NCBI GenBank assembly: GCA_902826795.1
Contig: CADEGD010000010.1
Location: forward strand, 61,412-97,050
Length of the DNA stretch: 35,639 nt
Source of the DNA: an uncultured Acidobacteriota bacterium
GTDB lineage: Bacteria; Acidobacteriota; Blastocatellia; Pyrinomonadales; Pyrinomonadaceae
Reading direction: 5' to 3'
In this document: in pieces, positions 16,196 through 25,679 of the stretch
Layout: every line of letters starts with the position of its first letter
Numbering within the stretch: the first letter of the stretch is position 1
The notes under the pieces: model-generated
Database searches by the model: none
Told to the model about the DNA's origin: nothing
Seen by the model: the letters and a program-made list of their open reading frames with translations, nothing else
Program-made: the position numbers and the translations under genes

Positions 16196-17764
16196 TCAAT
16201 GCTTGTTTTTCGTAGATTGACGAAACTTTGCTATAAGCTTTCGTACCCATTTCCAAGCTTTAGGCAAATCAATCCCGACTCCCCAAATCGCAGGTTTGAG
16301 TTGTAGTGGATTGGCATCTGCATCTTTTTGAGCAGCAACCGTCTCTTTGATTTGTAAATCACGAATCGCTTTCTGAGATAACCGGAGCTGGGTCCTCTGG
16401 TGCATGACGCTGTTTGCCAAGAGATTGTCTTCCCACGTCGATCTAGCCTTATTCGGATCGATATAAATGTAGTGGTGAAATTTTTGTGGATGAGGGTAAA
16501 AGTGTAATTCAACCTGTCCTTTCAGAATTTTGTTTTCCTCTTCTGCTCTGTCGAGGAACATGCTACTCGAACCGAGTGGTGAAAAGAAATAATATATGCG
16601 CTCTGAGTAATCGTATAGTTTCGATATCAATTCTTGCAGATCATCTTCAGAAGTGAGATCGGAAGAGTCCAGGACATGAATTGTGTTTGCAGGTGAAACA
16701 TCATTAGAAACGAATATCTCAATTTTCGAGTCTATTGCTGGGTCAATAAGCTCTAATTTTGTACTTTCCGATACCTGCTTTTCGAGTCCTAAATTTTGGA
16801 AGCGGCTCAATTCCTCCGAAGTCGCTTCTACCATGTCGAGTAACTCAGGCGTCGTGGTAGCAAGATCCTGATGTTTTTCAAGCATCAGCGCCAGATTTTC
16901 GTAACCGTGAAGTCGCTGCAAATCGAGGTCACTTAGATGTCCCAAGGACCTTTTGTGTTGGAGCGCTCGGATTAGTTTCCGAGTCGGTCGGGGGAGCTTT
17001 ACCCTTTTGTTTACGACCAGGCCGGTGACGACTTGTCGTTGATGGGGACGCAGCACCTTGATACCCTTTAGCCACTGGACTCGGTACCCCTCAAGTCTGA
17101 TTCGACCCAAGACTTCCGCGATCAAGAGCTTATACGAGGATTCAGCTTGCAGATCGCTCTGTCTGAAAGAAAAAGTCAAATCATCGGCATAGCGCGTGTA
17201 GCTGGCTCGAAACCTGCCCGCAATTTGACGCAAAAATTCGTCGAGGCGTCTATTGGTAACGTTACAAAGAGCTGGGCTGGTTGGCGCTCCCTGTGGTAAG
17301 CGACCGTTCTTGCAGCAGATTTCTGTCAATACTTTTGAACAAAGCGAACTCCATCCATCGCCAGCCCAATACCTGAGAACTTTCGAACTTTCTATCGAAC
17401 CAAAAAAATTCTTTAGGTCTATTTTGACAAGTATTGAAGGTTCAAGATGTGGAACCGCGTTATCGATAATCGACCGGCCCTTAACAAATCCTTTTGCAAC
17501 CGACTGGATGGCTTCATCGCGCAACAGATGGTTATAAACTCGCCTTTGTATTTCCTTGAGTTCGTCATTTGGTGCATCAAGGTATCGATCCTGGCCCGAA
17601 CGCTTTTTTACAGAAAAAGAATGATAGTCATAACCGGGCGGCCGCCCATTTTCCCATAAAGACAATTCGGCGGAATCTAAATCGAGAAGTTTCGCTAGCT
17701 GCAGAAGTGAGCGACCATCATTGTCTGAACTTCTTATGAATACACTTTGTGGGAATGGATTCAT
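16196..17764 (-). CDS. Retron-type reverse transcriptase with an uncharacterised C-terminal extension
   Basis: 522 residues from the ATG at 17762-17764 (a TTG directly upstream is also open). It synthesises DNA from an RNA template. Diagnostic retron motifs are present: NAVPH (102-106, the NAxxH motif), IDLKNFF (115-121), QGAPTSP (158-164), catalytic YADD (192-195) and VTGLVVN (246-252, the VTG motif). The polymerase ends near residue 300. Residues about 300-522 are extra: a helical linker, a mixed segment with YYFFSPLGSSSMFLDRAEEE, and a C-terminal basic/aromatic helix (KAWKWVRKLIAKF). No known effector motif was recognised there. Retrons usually act in phage defence with an ncRNA upstream of the RT and an effector gene or fused domain. 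No separate effector is adjacent here. The gene looks A+T-rich (16501-16560 is 24/60 GC). No Shine-Dalgarno. Confidence 0.9.
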   Translation of the reverse strand: MNPFPQSVFIRSSDNDGRSLLQLAKLLDLDSAELSLWENGRPPGYDYHSFSVKKRSGQDRYLDAPNDELKEIQRRVYNHLLRDEAIQSVAKGFVKGRSIIDNAVPHLEPSILVKIDLKNFFGSIESSKVLRYWAGDGWSSLCSKVLTEICCKNGRLPQGAPTSPALCNVTNRRLDEFLRQIAGRFRASYTRYADDLTFSFRQSDLQAESSYKLLIAEVLGRIRLEGYRVQWLKGIKVLRPHQRQVVTGLVVNKRVKLPRPTRKLIRALQHKRSLGHLSDLDLQRLHGYENLALMLEKHQDLATTTPELLDMVEATSEELSRFQNLGLEKQVSESTKLELIDPAIDSKIEIFVSNDVSPANTIHVLDSSDLTSEDDLQELISKLYDYSERIYYFFSPLGSSSMFLDRAEEENKILKGQVELHFYPHPQKFHHYIYIDPNKARSTWEDNLLANSVMHQRTQLRLSQKAIRDLQIKETVAAQKDADANPLQLKPAIWGVGIDLPKAWKWVRKLIAKFRQSTKNKH

Positions 17765-18153
17765 CAATGTTTGGAAAAAGGGGCGTCGCCCGAAGGCCGA
17801 TTCAATAAACTTTCTGCTAGATTATGGGATCACTGATGCAGCAGTAAATTCCATAGTAATTCTAAAGTCTCACTATCGGCTGTCGAAATGCATCACTTCG
17901 TTAGATTGACGGAACATCAATCCTGTTCTGTTCGAACACGTTGCCGACGCCACCTTTTCTGGCGATAAAGTACCATAGATTGTCTCGAAACGTTAAGCCT
18001 AGTGGCTAAACGACTTCACCCCTTAAGCGGGAGTAAACCGCCCGTCTTTGGAAGGACTTTCGATGGTGTAACGGACTATTGGTACAAGTTGGTACAAGTT
18101 GGTGAGTTAACTCCTTTCTAGACTCCATCTAGAAACGTGGTAACATTCCGGGC
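17765..18153 (-). ncRNA. Hairpin-rich non-coding stretch upstream of the reverse transcriptase (candidate msr-msd)
   Basis: 389 nt without a credible gene, directly 5' of the RT, where retron ncRNAs normally lie. Clear stem-loops: GATTGA/TCAATC (17904-17922), CGCCA/TGGCG (17948-17964), CGTT-a-AGCC with GGCT-a-AACG (17991-18012, nine pairs with one A-A mismatch), GCGG/CCGC (18027-18041) and TTTCTAGA/TCTAGAAA (18115-18135). A 10-bp direct tandem repeat GGTACAAGTT lies near 18080-18100. A bulged match between TTTCTAGA near 18125 and a TCTAGCAGAAA copy near 17815 might be the a1/a2 pairing, but I cannot identify the branching guanosine or the exact ends. Confidence 0.4.
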
Positions 18154-18561
18154 ATGGTTGGCGACAAACTTCATCTCGGCATCGACAGGCTTTATTACTT
18201 CCTCGGAAGGATCGCGATGTTGCTGGTCATGGTCTTCGCGGTCACGTTTTTCGGGCCGGAGAGTTCGTGGATACGGCCGATCGGGCTTGGTATAACCATT
18301 GCCGCGACGGTGCTTGATGTGATGCGGCTGCGAAATATCGGAGTCAGCCAGTGGTTGGTTTTCTTGCGTTTTGTTCCTTACGCCGGTTTGCTTCTTTCGA
18401 TCGGCCTGCAAAGCGCTCAGACCGACTGGGCTGATTCCAAACGCCTCGACCGCCCCGGCCTTGCCATTCTCGCCACACACGCTGCTATCGTCGGACTAGT
18501 CGTCTACCTGATGTATAGATCAGGCCTAAATCTCGCGATTCTCGGCATCCCGTTCCAGTGA
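18154..18561 (+). CDS. Membrane protein, DUF805-like
   Basis: 135 residues with about four hydrophobic segments: AMLLVMVFAVTFFG, IGLGITIAATVLDVM, WLVFLRFVPYAGLLLSIGL and LATHAAIVGLVVYLM. The segment VMRLRNIGVSQWLVFL followed by a PYAGLLL helix resembles the (R)LHDIG-xSGWW core of DUF805 proteins, which have no defined role. The 8-bp hairpin at 18115-18135 lies in its putative leader. It is divergent from the reverse transcriptase and followed 33 nt later by the hicBA pair. No ribosome binding site stands out. Confidence 0.65.
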   Translation: MVGDKLHLGIDRLYYFLGRIAMLLVMVFAVTFFGPESSWIRPIGLGITIAATVLDVMRLRNIGVSQWLVFLRFVPYAGLLLSIGLQSAQTDWADSKRLDRPGLAILATHAAIVGLVVYLMYRSGLNLAILGIPFQ

Positions 18562-18579
18562 ATGTCTCGCTCGAAAGAC

Positions 18580-18588
18580 TGTTATAAT
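18580..18588 (+). promoter_or_regulatory. Extended -10 promoter of hicBA, leaderless layout
   Basis: TGtTATAAT is a perfect extended -10 element (TATAAT at 18583-18588) with no good -35. Six bases separate it from the hicB ATG at 18595, so the mRNA should start at or next to the start codon. This is also a natural site for autorepression. Confidence 0.55.
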
Positions 18589-18594
18589 TGAACC

Positions 18595-18807
18595 ATGACG
18601 AACGAATACACCGCAGTAGTTAAACAGGATGACGGCTGGTGGATCGGCTGGATCGAGGAGGTTCCCGGCGTAAATTGTCAGGAGCGAACTCGCGAGAAAT
18701 TGCTTGAGAGCTTACGCGTCACGCTTTCCGAGGCGATCGAATTTAACCGTGAGGATGCTCGGAGAATGGCGGGCGTTGGATTCGAGGAAGCCCTCATCGC
18801 CGCGTGA
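18595..18807 (+). CDS. hicB: HicB-like antitoxin
   Basis: 70 residues. YTAVVKQDDGWWIGWIEEVPGV (residues 5-26) is the degenerate RNase H-like strand pair of HicB, followed by a helix (TREKLLESLRVTLSEAIE). The protein ends soon after, so it lacks the usual C-terminal helix-turn-helix or ribbon DNA-binding part; repression may need the HicA complex or may be absent. It precedes hicA with a 4-bp overlap (GTGA), the reverse of the E. coli order but common. HicB neutralises the HicA RNase by direct binding. Confidence 0.88.
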   Translation: MTNEYTAVVKQDDGWWIGWIEEVPGVNCQERTREKLLESLRVTLSEAIEFNREDARRMAGVGFEEALIAA

Positions 18808-18989
18808 AACGAAGGGAATTTCTACGTCATCTTCGTTATCACGGTTGCGAACTCCTTAGAGAAGGAGGCAGCCATTCCTGGTGGCACAACCCATCTCAAA
18901 ATCGCCGCTCCGCAGTTCCTCGGCACACCGAAGTAAATGACAAGCTGATCATCAAGATTTGCAAAGATTTAGGTATTCCGAAACCCTAA
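18804..18989 (+). CDS. hicA: HicA-like mRNA interferase toxin
   Basis: 61 residues with the compact dsRNA-binding-like fold of HicA: basic N terminus MKRREFLRHL, the catalytic His in EGGSHSWW (H24), AVPRHTEVNDKLI and the final helix IKICKDLGIPKP. It would cleave mRNA and slow growth when HicB is degraded. It starts at GTG overlapping the hicB stop. Sequence appears complete, with no frameshift. Confidence 0.92.
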   Translation: MKRREFLRHLRYHGCELLREGGSHSWWHNPSQNRRSAVPRHTEVNDKLIIKICKDLGIPKP

Positions 18990-19073
18990 CTTCGGTGACC
19001 AATCCACCCCAGGTAACGCTGTCGATTTCCGTTTCTAGTTTTCGTCCTCCCTCGTCTTTTTTCTGTGTTTTCT

Positions 19074-19148
19074 GTGTTTTCTGTGGTTCGGTTTTGAGAT
19101 AATTGAAGTGCTCGTTTTGAATAAAACAAGACGAACCACAGAAAACAC
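19074..19148. repeat. Inverted repeat of the GAACCAC family between hicA and ahcY
   Basis: A perfect 17-bp inverted repeat: GTGTTTTCTGTGGTTCG (19074-19090) and its complement (19132-19148), with a 41-nt loop. Tandem TTTTCTGTG units precede it. It lies between convergent hicA and ahcY transcripts and could act as a terminator in both directions. The remainder of 18990-19231 holds nothing else recognisable. Confidence 0.75.
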
Positions 19149-19231
19149 GGAACAAGAAAAAAGAGACGCGGAACCGATATTCCAGCGTCTCTTTTTAGCG
19201 ATTTTGCGGATGAAGGTGTCCGCGTTCCATC

Positions 19232-20603
<1,372 letters not shown>

Positions 20604-20605
<2 letters not shown>

Positions 20606-21755
20606 AAACAGTTGCTGCTTCGCTCAAAGAGCTGCGAAGTGCCTCGGCCTTGTCGGTCTTCTCCCATGAGAAACCGGTGCGGCCGAAGTGGCCGAAGCGT
20701 GCGGTTTCCTTGAAAATCGGCTTGCGAAGGTCGAGCGTTTCGATAATTCCTTTCGGATTGAGCTCGAAGTTCTTGCGGACGGCCTGTGAAAGCTTGTCCT
20801 CATCGACCTTGCCGGTGCCGTGCGTATCGACATAAACCGACACCGGCTCGGCAACGCCGATCGCGTATGCAAGCTGGACGGTGACCTTGTCAGCCAATCC
20901 CGCCGCGACAATGTTCTTCGCGATGTAGCGGGCCATATATGCTGCCGAGCGGTCGACCTTTGTCGGATCTTTGCCCGAGAAAGCACCGCCGCCGTGCGGA
21001 GCATAGCCACCGTACGTATCGACGATGATCTTGCGGCCGGTCAATCCGGCATCGCCCATCGGACCGCCGATCTCGAATTTACCGGTCGGGTTGATGTGAT
21101 ATTTGGTGTTTTCGTCAAGGAGTTCCGAGGGAAGTGTGGGCTTGATCACTTTTTCGAGCACGTCTTTGCGGATCTGCTCGATGTCGACTGCCGCAGTCTG
21201 CGTCGAGATTACAACGGCATCGATGCGGAAGGGCTTGCCGTCTTTGTATTCGACCGTCACCTGCGATTTACCGTCCGGACGGAGATAGTCGATCGTTCCG
21301 TCGCGACGGGCATCCGACAGCTTCTTCGTCAAATCGTGTGCAAGCTGGATCGGCATCGGCATCAGCTCGGGCGTCTCGTTGCACGCATATCCGAACATCA
21401 GGCCCTGGTCACCGGCACCGCCCGTATCCACACCCTGCGCGATGTGCGGCGACTGCGTTCCGACGGCGTCGATGACCGAACACGTGTTCGCGTCATAGCC
21501 GTAAGAAGCATCGTCATAGCCGATCTCAGTGATAGTGTCTCGGACGATCTTTTTATAGTTGATCGTCGCGCTTGTGGTGATCTCACCGGCGATGACCGCT
21601 AGACCCGTGGTGACAAGGGTCTCACAGGCTACGCGTCCGGTCGGATCCTGCGAGAGGATCGCGTCCAGAACGGCATCTGAGATCTGGTCAGCAATTTTAT
21701 CCGGGTGGCCTTCGGTTACCGACTCGGATGTAAACAAAAAATTTCCGTTACTCAA
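20604..21755 (-). CDS. metK: S-adenosylmethionine synthase
   Basis: 383 residues, normal length. It makes S-adenosylmethionine from methionine and ATP, releasing phosphate and pyrophosphate. Motifs: [17 protein letters not shown] near the N terminus with the ATP-contacting [16 protein letters not shown], and the phosphate loop [14 protein letters not shown]. The start is TTG at 21753-21755; no ATG or GTG lies between it and the upstream in-frame region, and AAAGGAG sits 13 nt upstream. A strong promoter and a short structured leader precede it. The gene is first of a metK-ahcY pair. Confidence 0.97.
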
Positions 21756-21852
21756 TTGTGTTATGTAACTCCTTTTAGAATATGCCCCTAAGGGTGTGTT
21801 TTGATACGTATACCAAAACCGAAATCTTAACTTTTTAGTAAGGTTATGTCAA
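21756..21852 (-). promoter_or_regulatory. metK promoter and structured leader
   Basis: TTGACA (21847-21852), a 17-nt spacer and TAAGAT (21824-21829) form a near-consensus promoter. The leader of about 60 nt contains TTTTGGTA-tacg-TATCAAAA (eight pairs including one wobble) and CCC-tta-GGG just before the ribosome binding site AAAGGAG. No known SAM riboswitch core was recognised. It could still be a small regulatory leader. The following stretch 21853-22140 holds only a doubtful 61-codon plus-strand ORF. Confidence 0.5.
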
Positions 21853-22140
21853 AACTTTGGCCACGATTCAGGCTGCTTGTTTCATTCATTTTTGCACCTA
21901 AGTTGTCCGTTCATGTGAAAACGAACGACTCCGAGTTTGGGAGTTCGGAAATCGAGTCTAACCGCGTGCGTAGTGATAACCGAAGACGGGCTTCTAAGAA
22001 AACTAAGATTTCTACAATATCGATGAGTTGAAAGGTCAGCAGAATAGGGAACGAAAGCTTAAGCACTCCACTGTGGGCTTTACGGAAGGGCTTCTATAAA
22101 TATCTACTGCGTCTGATAATAGGGATTATGTAATAAGACG

Positions 22141-22998
22141 CTAAAGTTTCGCGGTCTCGTTCCTTACGGCATCAAATGCAGCCTTAAGCGCTTTGAGGAT
22201 CTCGGCCCGGGAGCGTTTTTCCTCGCCCGTGAAACTCAAGGAAAGATTGAACGCCGGGTCCTTCCCAGAGTATGCGAAGGTGTAGCCGGTAGACGCGTTA
22301 GGCGATATAGCCGCAGAAGATCGCGGTGACGAGGGTGCGGCTTCAGTTCGCTGCTTTGTTTTAGGCACGACCTTGCCGCTTTGCAGGCCGTCGAGAAACT
22401 CGTGCATCGCGGCGTCGTCGAACTGACGTGCGATCTCAAGCAACGTCGACTTAGAGTTGATATTCGATTCGCGGCATCTTGACCTGATGTCTTCCGGCAG
22501 CCCGGCGACGGTCATCAGCTCGGTTACGGTCGAGCGGCTCTTGCTGATCTTCTTGGCGATCTCATCTTGTGTATAACCGAATTTTGATGCGAGAGCTGCA
22601 AGGCCGTCGGCCTCTTCCCAAATGTTCAGGTCCTTACGCTGCAGGTTTTCGATGAGCGCGATCTCGGCGATGCCTTGCTCATCGATATCCATTTCAATAC
22701 AGGGAACTTCGGTCAATCCGGCAAGCTTCGACGAACGCCAACGCCGTTCGCCGGCGATGATCATGAAGCGGCCATCGTCGGTCGGCTTAACCAGCAGCGG
22801 CTCCAGTACGCCTTTTTCGCGAATCGACTCCGTCAACTCGGTGAGATCGCCAAACTCCGTTCGCGGCTGTTCCGGATTTGGGAAGATCGATTCGATGGCG
22901 ATCGTTCGACCGACGCTCCGCGATTTCGCGGCGATCTGATCGACGTAGTGCGAGTCGTGACGCATTTTCACACCCGTTGGAAGTCCTGATTTAGGCAC
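22141..22998 (-). CDS. parB: ParB/RepB/Spo0J family partition protein
   Basis: 285 residues from the GTG at 22996-22998, chosen because AAAGGAGGTG lies nine bases upstream; the frame is open to 23172 but that part overlaps parA. It binds parS-type sites and CTP and loads onto DNA to support segregation. Motifs: IFPNPEQPRTEF, the CTP-binding GERRWRSSKLAGL, ENLQRKDLN, and a helix-turn-helix YTQDEIAKKISKSRSTVTEL. The C-terminal part (NLSLSFTGEEKRSRAEILKAL) is not the classical dimerisation domain. It overlaps the end of parA by 8 nt. No parS-like palindrome was found in the window. Confidence 0.92.
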   Translation of the reverse strand: MPKSGLPTGVKMRHDSHYVDQIAAKSRSVGRTIAIESIFPNPEQPRTEFGDLTELTESIREKGVLEPLLVKPTDDGRFMIIAGERRWRSSKLAGLTEVPCIEMDIDEQGIAEIALIENLQRKDLNIWEEADGLAALASKFGYTQDEIAKKISKSRSTVTELMTVAGLPEDIRSRCRESNINSKSTLLEIARQFDDAAMHEFLDGLQSGKVVPKTKQRTEAAPSSPRSSAAISPNASTGYTFAYSGKDPAFNLSLSFTGEEKRSRAEILKALKAAFDAVRNETAKL

Positions 22999-23746
22999 GC
23001 TTAAGCACCTCCTTTGAAAGGCTCTGATACTCTGCCGCGCCCGATGATCTCGGCGCGTGATCGAAGATCGACTTCTTGTGTGCGGGAGATTCCTCAAGCC
23101 GCACGCTTCGGGAGATGACCGTCTTGAACGCCTTCTTGCCGAAAACGTTTCTGATATGCGATTCGACGTCATGAGATATCGTGGTCCGTTTATCGAATAA
23201 AGTTACAACAACGCCCAAAAGATTGAGATCCGGATTCGGACGCGAACGGATCTTCTCGATAGTTTCGAGAAGGTCGTCAGTTCCCTCCAACGCGAAGTAC
23301 GACGACTGTATCGGAATAATGACGTGATCGGCCGCGACCATGGCATTGACCGTGAGAATTCCAAGCGTCGGCGGCGTGTCGATAATGATCACGTCAAACT
23401 TCCCTTTCAACTGCTCGATGCGGTCTCTGAGTTTGAACGGAGCGTCGAAATCTCCGATCATCTTGGCTTCTAATTTTGCGAGGCTTATCCGCGCCGGAAC
23501 GAGCGAGAGGTTCGGCGTCTTGGTCTCGTAAACGAGATCTTCAGGAGCTCGATCGGGTTCGGCAAACAGCTCGTAGGAGCCGCCGTTCACGCTTCCCGGT
23601 TCGATGAAGGAAAGCGAAGAGTTGCTCTGCGGATCGAGATCGATAAGCAAAACGCGCTTCTTTTGAGCGGCAATGCCGGCGGCAAGGTTGATGGCGGTAG
23701 TTGTTTTCCCAACTCCGCCTTTCTGATTTGCGATTACGATGATCAT
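22991..23746 (-). CDS. parA: ParA family partition ATPase
   Basis: 251 residues from the ATG at 23744-23746 (MIIVIANQKGGVGKTT); the frame is open to 23770. A deviant Walker A KGGVGKTT (9-16), LLIDLDPQSNSS, and VIIIDTPPTLG (Walker B-like) identify a ParA/MinD-superfamily ATPase that positions ParB-bound DNA. It ends VLKRA and overlaps the parB start, so the two are translationally coupled. Upstream it abuts a paired palindrome. The pair is not next to gidB or other origin genes here, so it may be a second chromosomal system. Confidence 0.93.
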   Translation of the reverse strand: MIIVIANQKGGVGKTTTAINLAAGIAAQKKRVLLIDLDPQSNSSLSFIEPGSVNGGSYELFAEPDRAPEDLVYETKTPNLSLVPARISLAKLEAKMIGDFDAPFKLRDRIEQLKGKFDVIIIDTPPTLGILTVNAMVAADHVIIPIQSSYFALEGTDDLLETIEKIRSRPNPDLNLLGVVVTLFDKRTTISHDVESHIRNVFGKKAFKTVISRSVRLEESPAHKKSIFDHAPRSSGAAEYQSLSKEVLKRA

Positions 23747-23753
23747 CAAATAT

Positions 23754-23834
23754 GTAGAACAGACTTTCAAGTCTGTTCTGCTTACGAACGAGGGCTTATG
23801 GCCAGCAAGACAGCTCTCAACAGCTTGTCTTACA
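23754..23834. repeat. BIME-like paired palindrome between the BFN gene and parA
   Basis: Left arm: AGAACAGACTT-tc-AAGTCTGTTCT (23756-23779), a perfect 11-bp stem. Right arm (about 23805-23834) is an imperfect hairpin, AAGACAGCT...AGCTTGTCTT. The outer TGTAG and TTACA edges complement each other. The right arm looks like a decayed inverted copy of the left. Confidence 0.65.
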
Positions 23835-23839
23835 AGTTG

Positions 23840-24334
23840 TTAACCGATCAGTTCCGGCCAGTCGTCGGGAAGGGGGCCAAGATCTTCGGCGTCGGCATCG
23901 GCGGCTTCCGGCTGTCTCGACGAAGCAGACACCTCGAGCACATGCTGGCGGACGTAGATCGGACAGTCTAAACGCAACGCCAACGCTATCGCGTCGGACG
24001 GACGCGAATCCAGCATCATAAGCTCGCCGCTCTCGTCGGTAAATTCGATCGACGCGTAGAATGTGTTGTCCAGAAGGTCGGTAATGATCACCCGGTTCGC
24101 GCTTAGCCCGCATTCGATCACGAGGTTGCGAAGAAGGTCGTGGGTCATCGGCCGCTGCGGGACGACCTTTTCAACTTCAAGCGCGATCGCATTTGCTTCG
24201 AATGCTCCCACCCAGATGGGCAGTACCGTTTCGGACTCGATGCCTTTTAGTACGACTATCGGCGTACTCGTATTCGGGTCCATTATCAAGGCTCCGATCT
24301 TTACCTCAACAAGATTTCCGTCTTCTTCGATCAC
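23840..24334 (-). CDS. Bifunctional nuclease (BFN/DUF151) domain protein
   Basis: 164 residues from a GTG that starts four bases after the miaB stop. The BFN-domain signature is clear: VEVKIGALIMDP, PIVVLKGIESETVLPIWVG across residues 25-43, EANAIALEVE, RPMTHDLLRNLV, and SRPSDAIALALRLDCPIYV. The C terminus is acidic and variable (ADADAEDLGPLPDDWPELIG). Plant members have reported nuclease activity; the bacterial role is unclear. Translationally linked to miaB. Confidence 0.93.
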   Translation of the reverse strand: MIEEDGNLVEVKIGALIMDPNTSTPIVVLKGIESETVLPIWVGAFEANAIALEVEKVVPQRPMTHDLLRNLVIECGLSANRVIITDLLDNTFYASIEFTDESGELMMLDSRPSDAIALALRLDCPIYVRQHVLEVSASSRQPEAADADAEDLGPLPDDWPELIG

Positions 24335-24338
24335 AAGT

Positions 24339-25664
24339 TTATACCGCCTCGCCGTACAAGGAATTTGCTTTCACTTCGGTAACTCTTACGTCGACTATCT
24401 GGCCCAGCATCCGAGCAGAGCCTTTGAAGTTAACGACCCTATGACAAGTGGAATGTCCGCTCAAGTCGTCTTGAGACTTTGCCGAGAATTTCTCGGCGAG
24501 TACGCTGATGGTTTTGCCATTGTAACGCGATAGGCTTTCGGTTTGAAATCGCTTCTGAATTTTTTCCAGTTCGTTAAATCTAGCCGTTTTTTCTTCGAGC
24601 GTCACGTCGTCCGCCATTTTGAATGACGGTGTTCCGAACCGCGGCGAATACTTAAAGATATAAGCCATGTCGTATTCGCAATACTCAAATAGCTCGGCAG
24701 TCTTCTCAAAATCTTCGCGAGTCTCGCCGGGGAATCCGACGATGATATCCGTTGTAAGAGCTATGTTCCTCGGAGAGGATTTGATTCGGTCGATCTTTGA
24801 TTTGTACCGATCGACCGTGTGAAGCCGTTTCATAGCTCTAAGCACTTGGTCGCTGCCCGATTGAACTGGCAGGTGAACCCAGTTACAGAGATTGTCGTTT
24901 TCCTCGATCGCGTCAACGATGTCGTCATGAAAGTCGCGCGGAAATGACGTGTTGAACTTGATCCGTTCGATCCCGGTCGCGGCGACCGCCCTTAGGAGTT
25001 GCGAGAACGGGGTTTTGCCGGGAAAGCTTTCGAGTCCTGATTCATCTGATGGCTTGTAAGAATTTACGTTCTGGCCGATCAAATGAATTTCTTTCACACC
25101 TTGACGCCGGAGTTCCAGCACTTGTCGGACGATCTCGGAGGCGGGAAGGCTGACTTCCCTTCCGCGCGAAAAGGGAACGATGCAATAAGTGCAAAATTTA
25201 TTGCATCCTTCGATGATCGGAATGAATGCGACGTACGGCGAATGACGTTGGGGCTCCGCCACATCCCAGTCGTAATCGGGCTCGCGTTCACCGAGGTCGG
25301 CCACTTGGCCGCCGCCTTTGAAGACATCGTCGAGAGCTTCGGCAACCCGGCCGACGGCGCGGGTTCCGATCACGAGGTCGACACCTTCGATCTTGTCGAA
25401 AAGCGTTTCGCCTTCCAGTTGGGCAACGCAGCCCATCACCCCCACTACCGGTTTCTTTTCGAAATGTTTTCGGATGCGTCCAACCTGGGAGTAAAGCTTG
25501 AGTTCGGCCTTCTCGCGGACCGAGCAGGTATTGATAAGGATGACATCGGCGTCGGACTGCATCGGTGTCATCTCATAGCCGCGGGCTGAGAGGGTCGTAG
25601 CGACCCGCTCGGAATCCGAGACGTTCATCTGACAGCCGAAAGTTTCCAAAAAGACCTTTTTCAT
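24339..25664 (-). CDS. miaB: tRNA-2-methylthio-N6-dimethylallyladenosine synthase MiaB
   Basis: 441 residues. It is a radical-SAM methylthiotransferase acting on i6A37 of tRNAs. The N-terminal UPF0004 domain carries three cluster cysteines (C11 in FGCQMN, C47 in NTCSVRE, C79 in MGCVAQ). The radical-SAM cluster is C154, C158 and C161 in GCNKFCTYCIVPF, followed by SRGREVS. A TRAM domain closes the protein. MiaB rather than RimO or MtaB is chosen for the FGCQMN start and IVPFSRGRE. It is divergent from dnaE with only 15 nt between start codons. Confidence 0.96.
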   Translation of the reverse strand: MKKVFLETFGCQMNVSDSERVATTLSARGYEMTPMQSDADVILINTCSVREKAELKLYSQVGRIRKHFEKKPVVGVMGCVAQLEGETLFDKIEGVDLVIGTRAVGRVAEALDDVFKGGGQVADLGEREPDYDWDVAEPQRHSPYVAFIPIIEGCNKFCTYCIVPFSRGREVSLPASEIVRQVLELRRQGVKEIHLIGQNVNSYKPSDESGLESFPGKTPFSQLLRAVAATGIERIKFNTSFPRDFHDDIVDAIEENDNLCNWVHLPVQSGSDQVLRAMKRLHTVDRYKSKIDRIKSSPRNIALTTDIIVGFPGETREDFEKTAELFEYCEYDMAYIFKYSPRFGTPSFKMADDVTLEEKTARFNELEKIQKRFQTESLSRYNGKTISVLAEKFSAKSQDDLSGHSTCHRVVNFKGSARMLGQIVDVRVTEVKANSLYGEAV

Positions 25665-25679
25665 CTAATCTTGTAACTA

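Noticed and set aside
16196..17764. Group II intron maturase or diversity-generating retroelement RT
   Set aside because: NAxxH and VTG motifs favour a retron type. No intron domain V/VI-like structure or template/variable repeat pair with adenine changes was seen.
21756..21829. Known SAM riboswitch before metK
   Set aside because: The leader is too short and lacks the conserved cores of the classes I know; it is kept only as a structured leader.
21846..22031. 61-codon plus-strand ORF between metK and parB
   Set aside because: It has no ribosome binding site, starts within the metK promoter and has no recognisable sequence.
22999..23172. Longer parB reading frame
   Set aside because: It overlaps parA in another frame and is basic and unstructured. 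A strong ribosome binding site favours the GTG at 22998.
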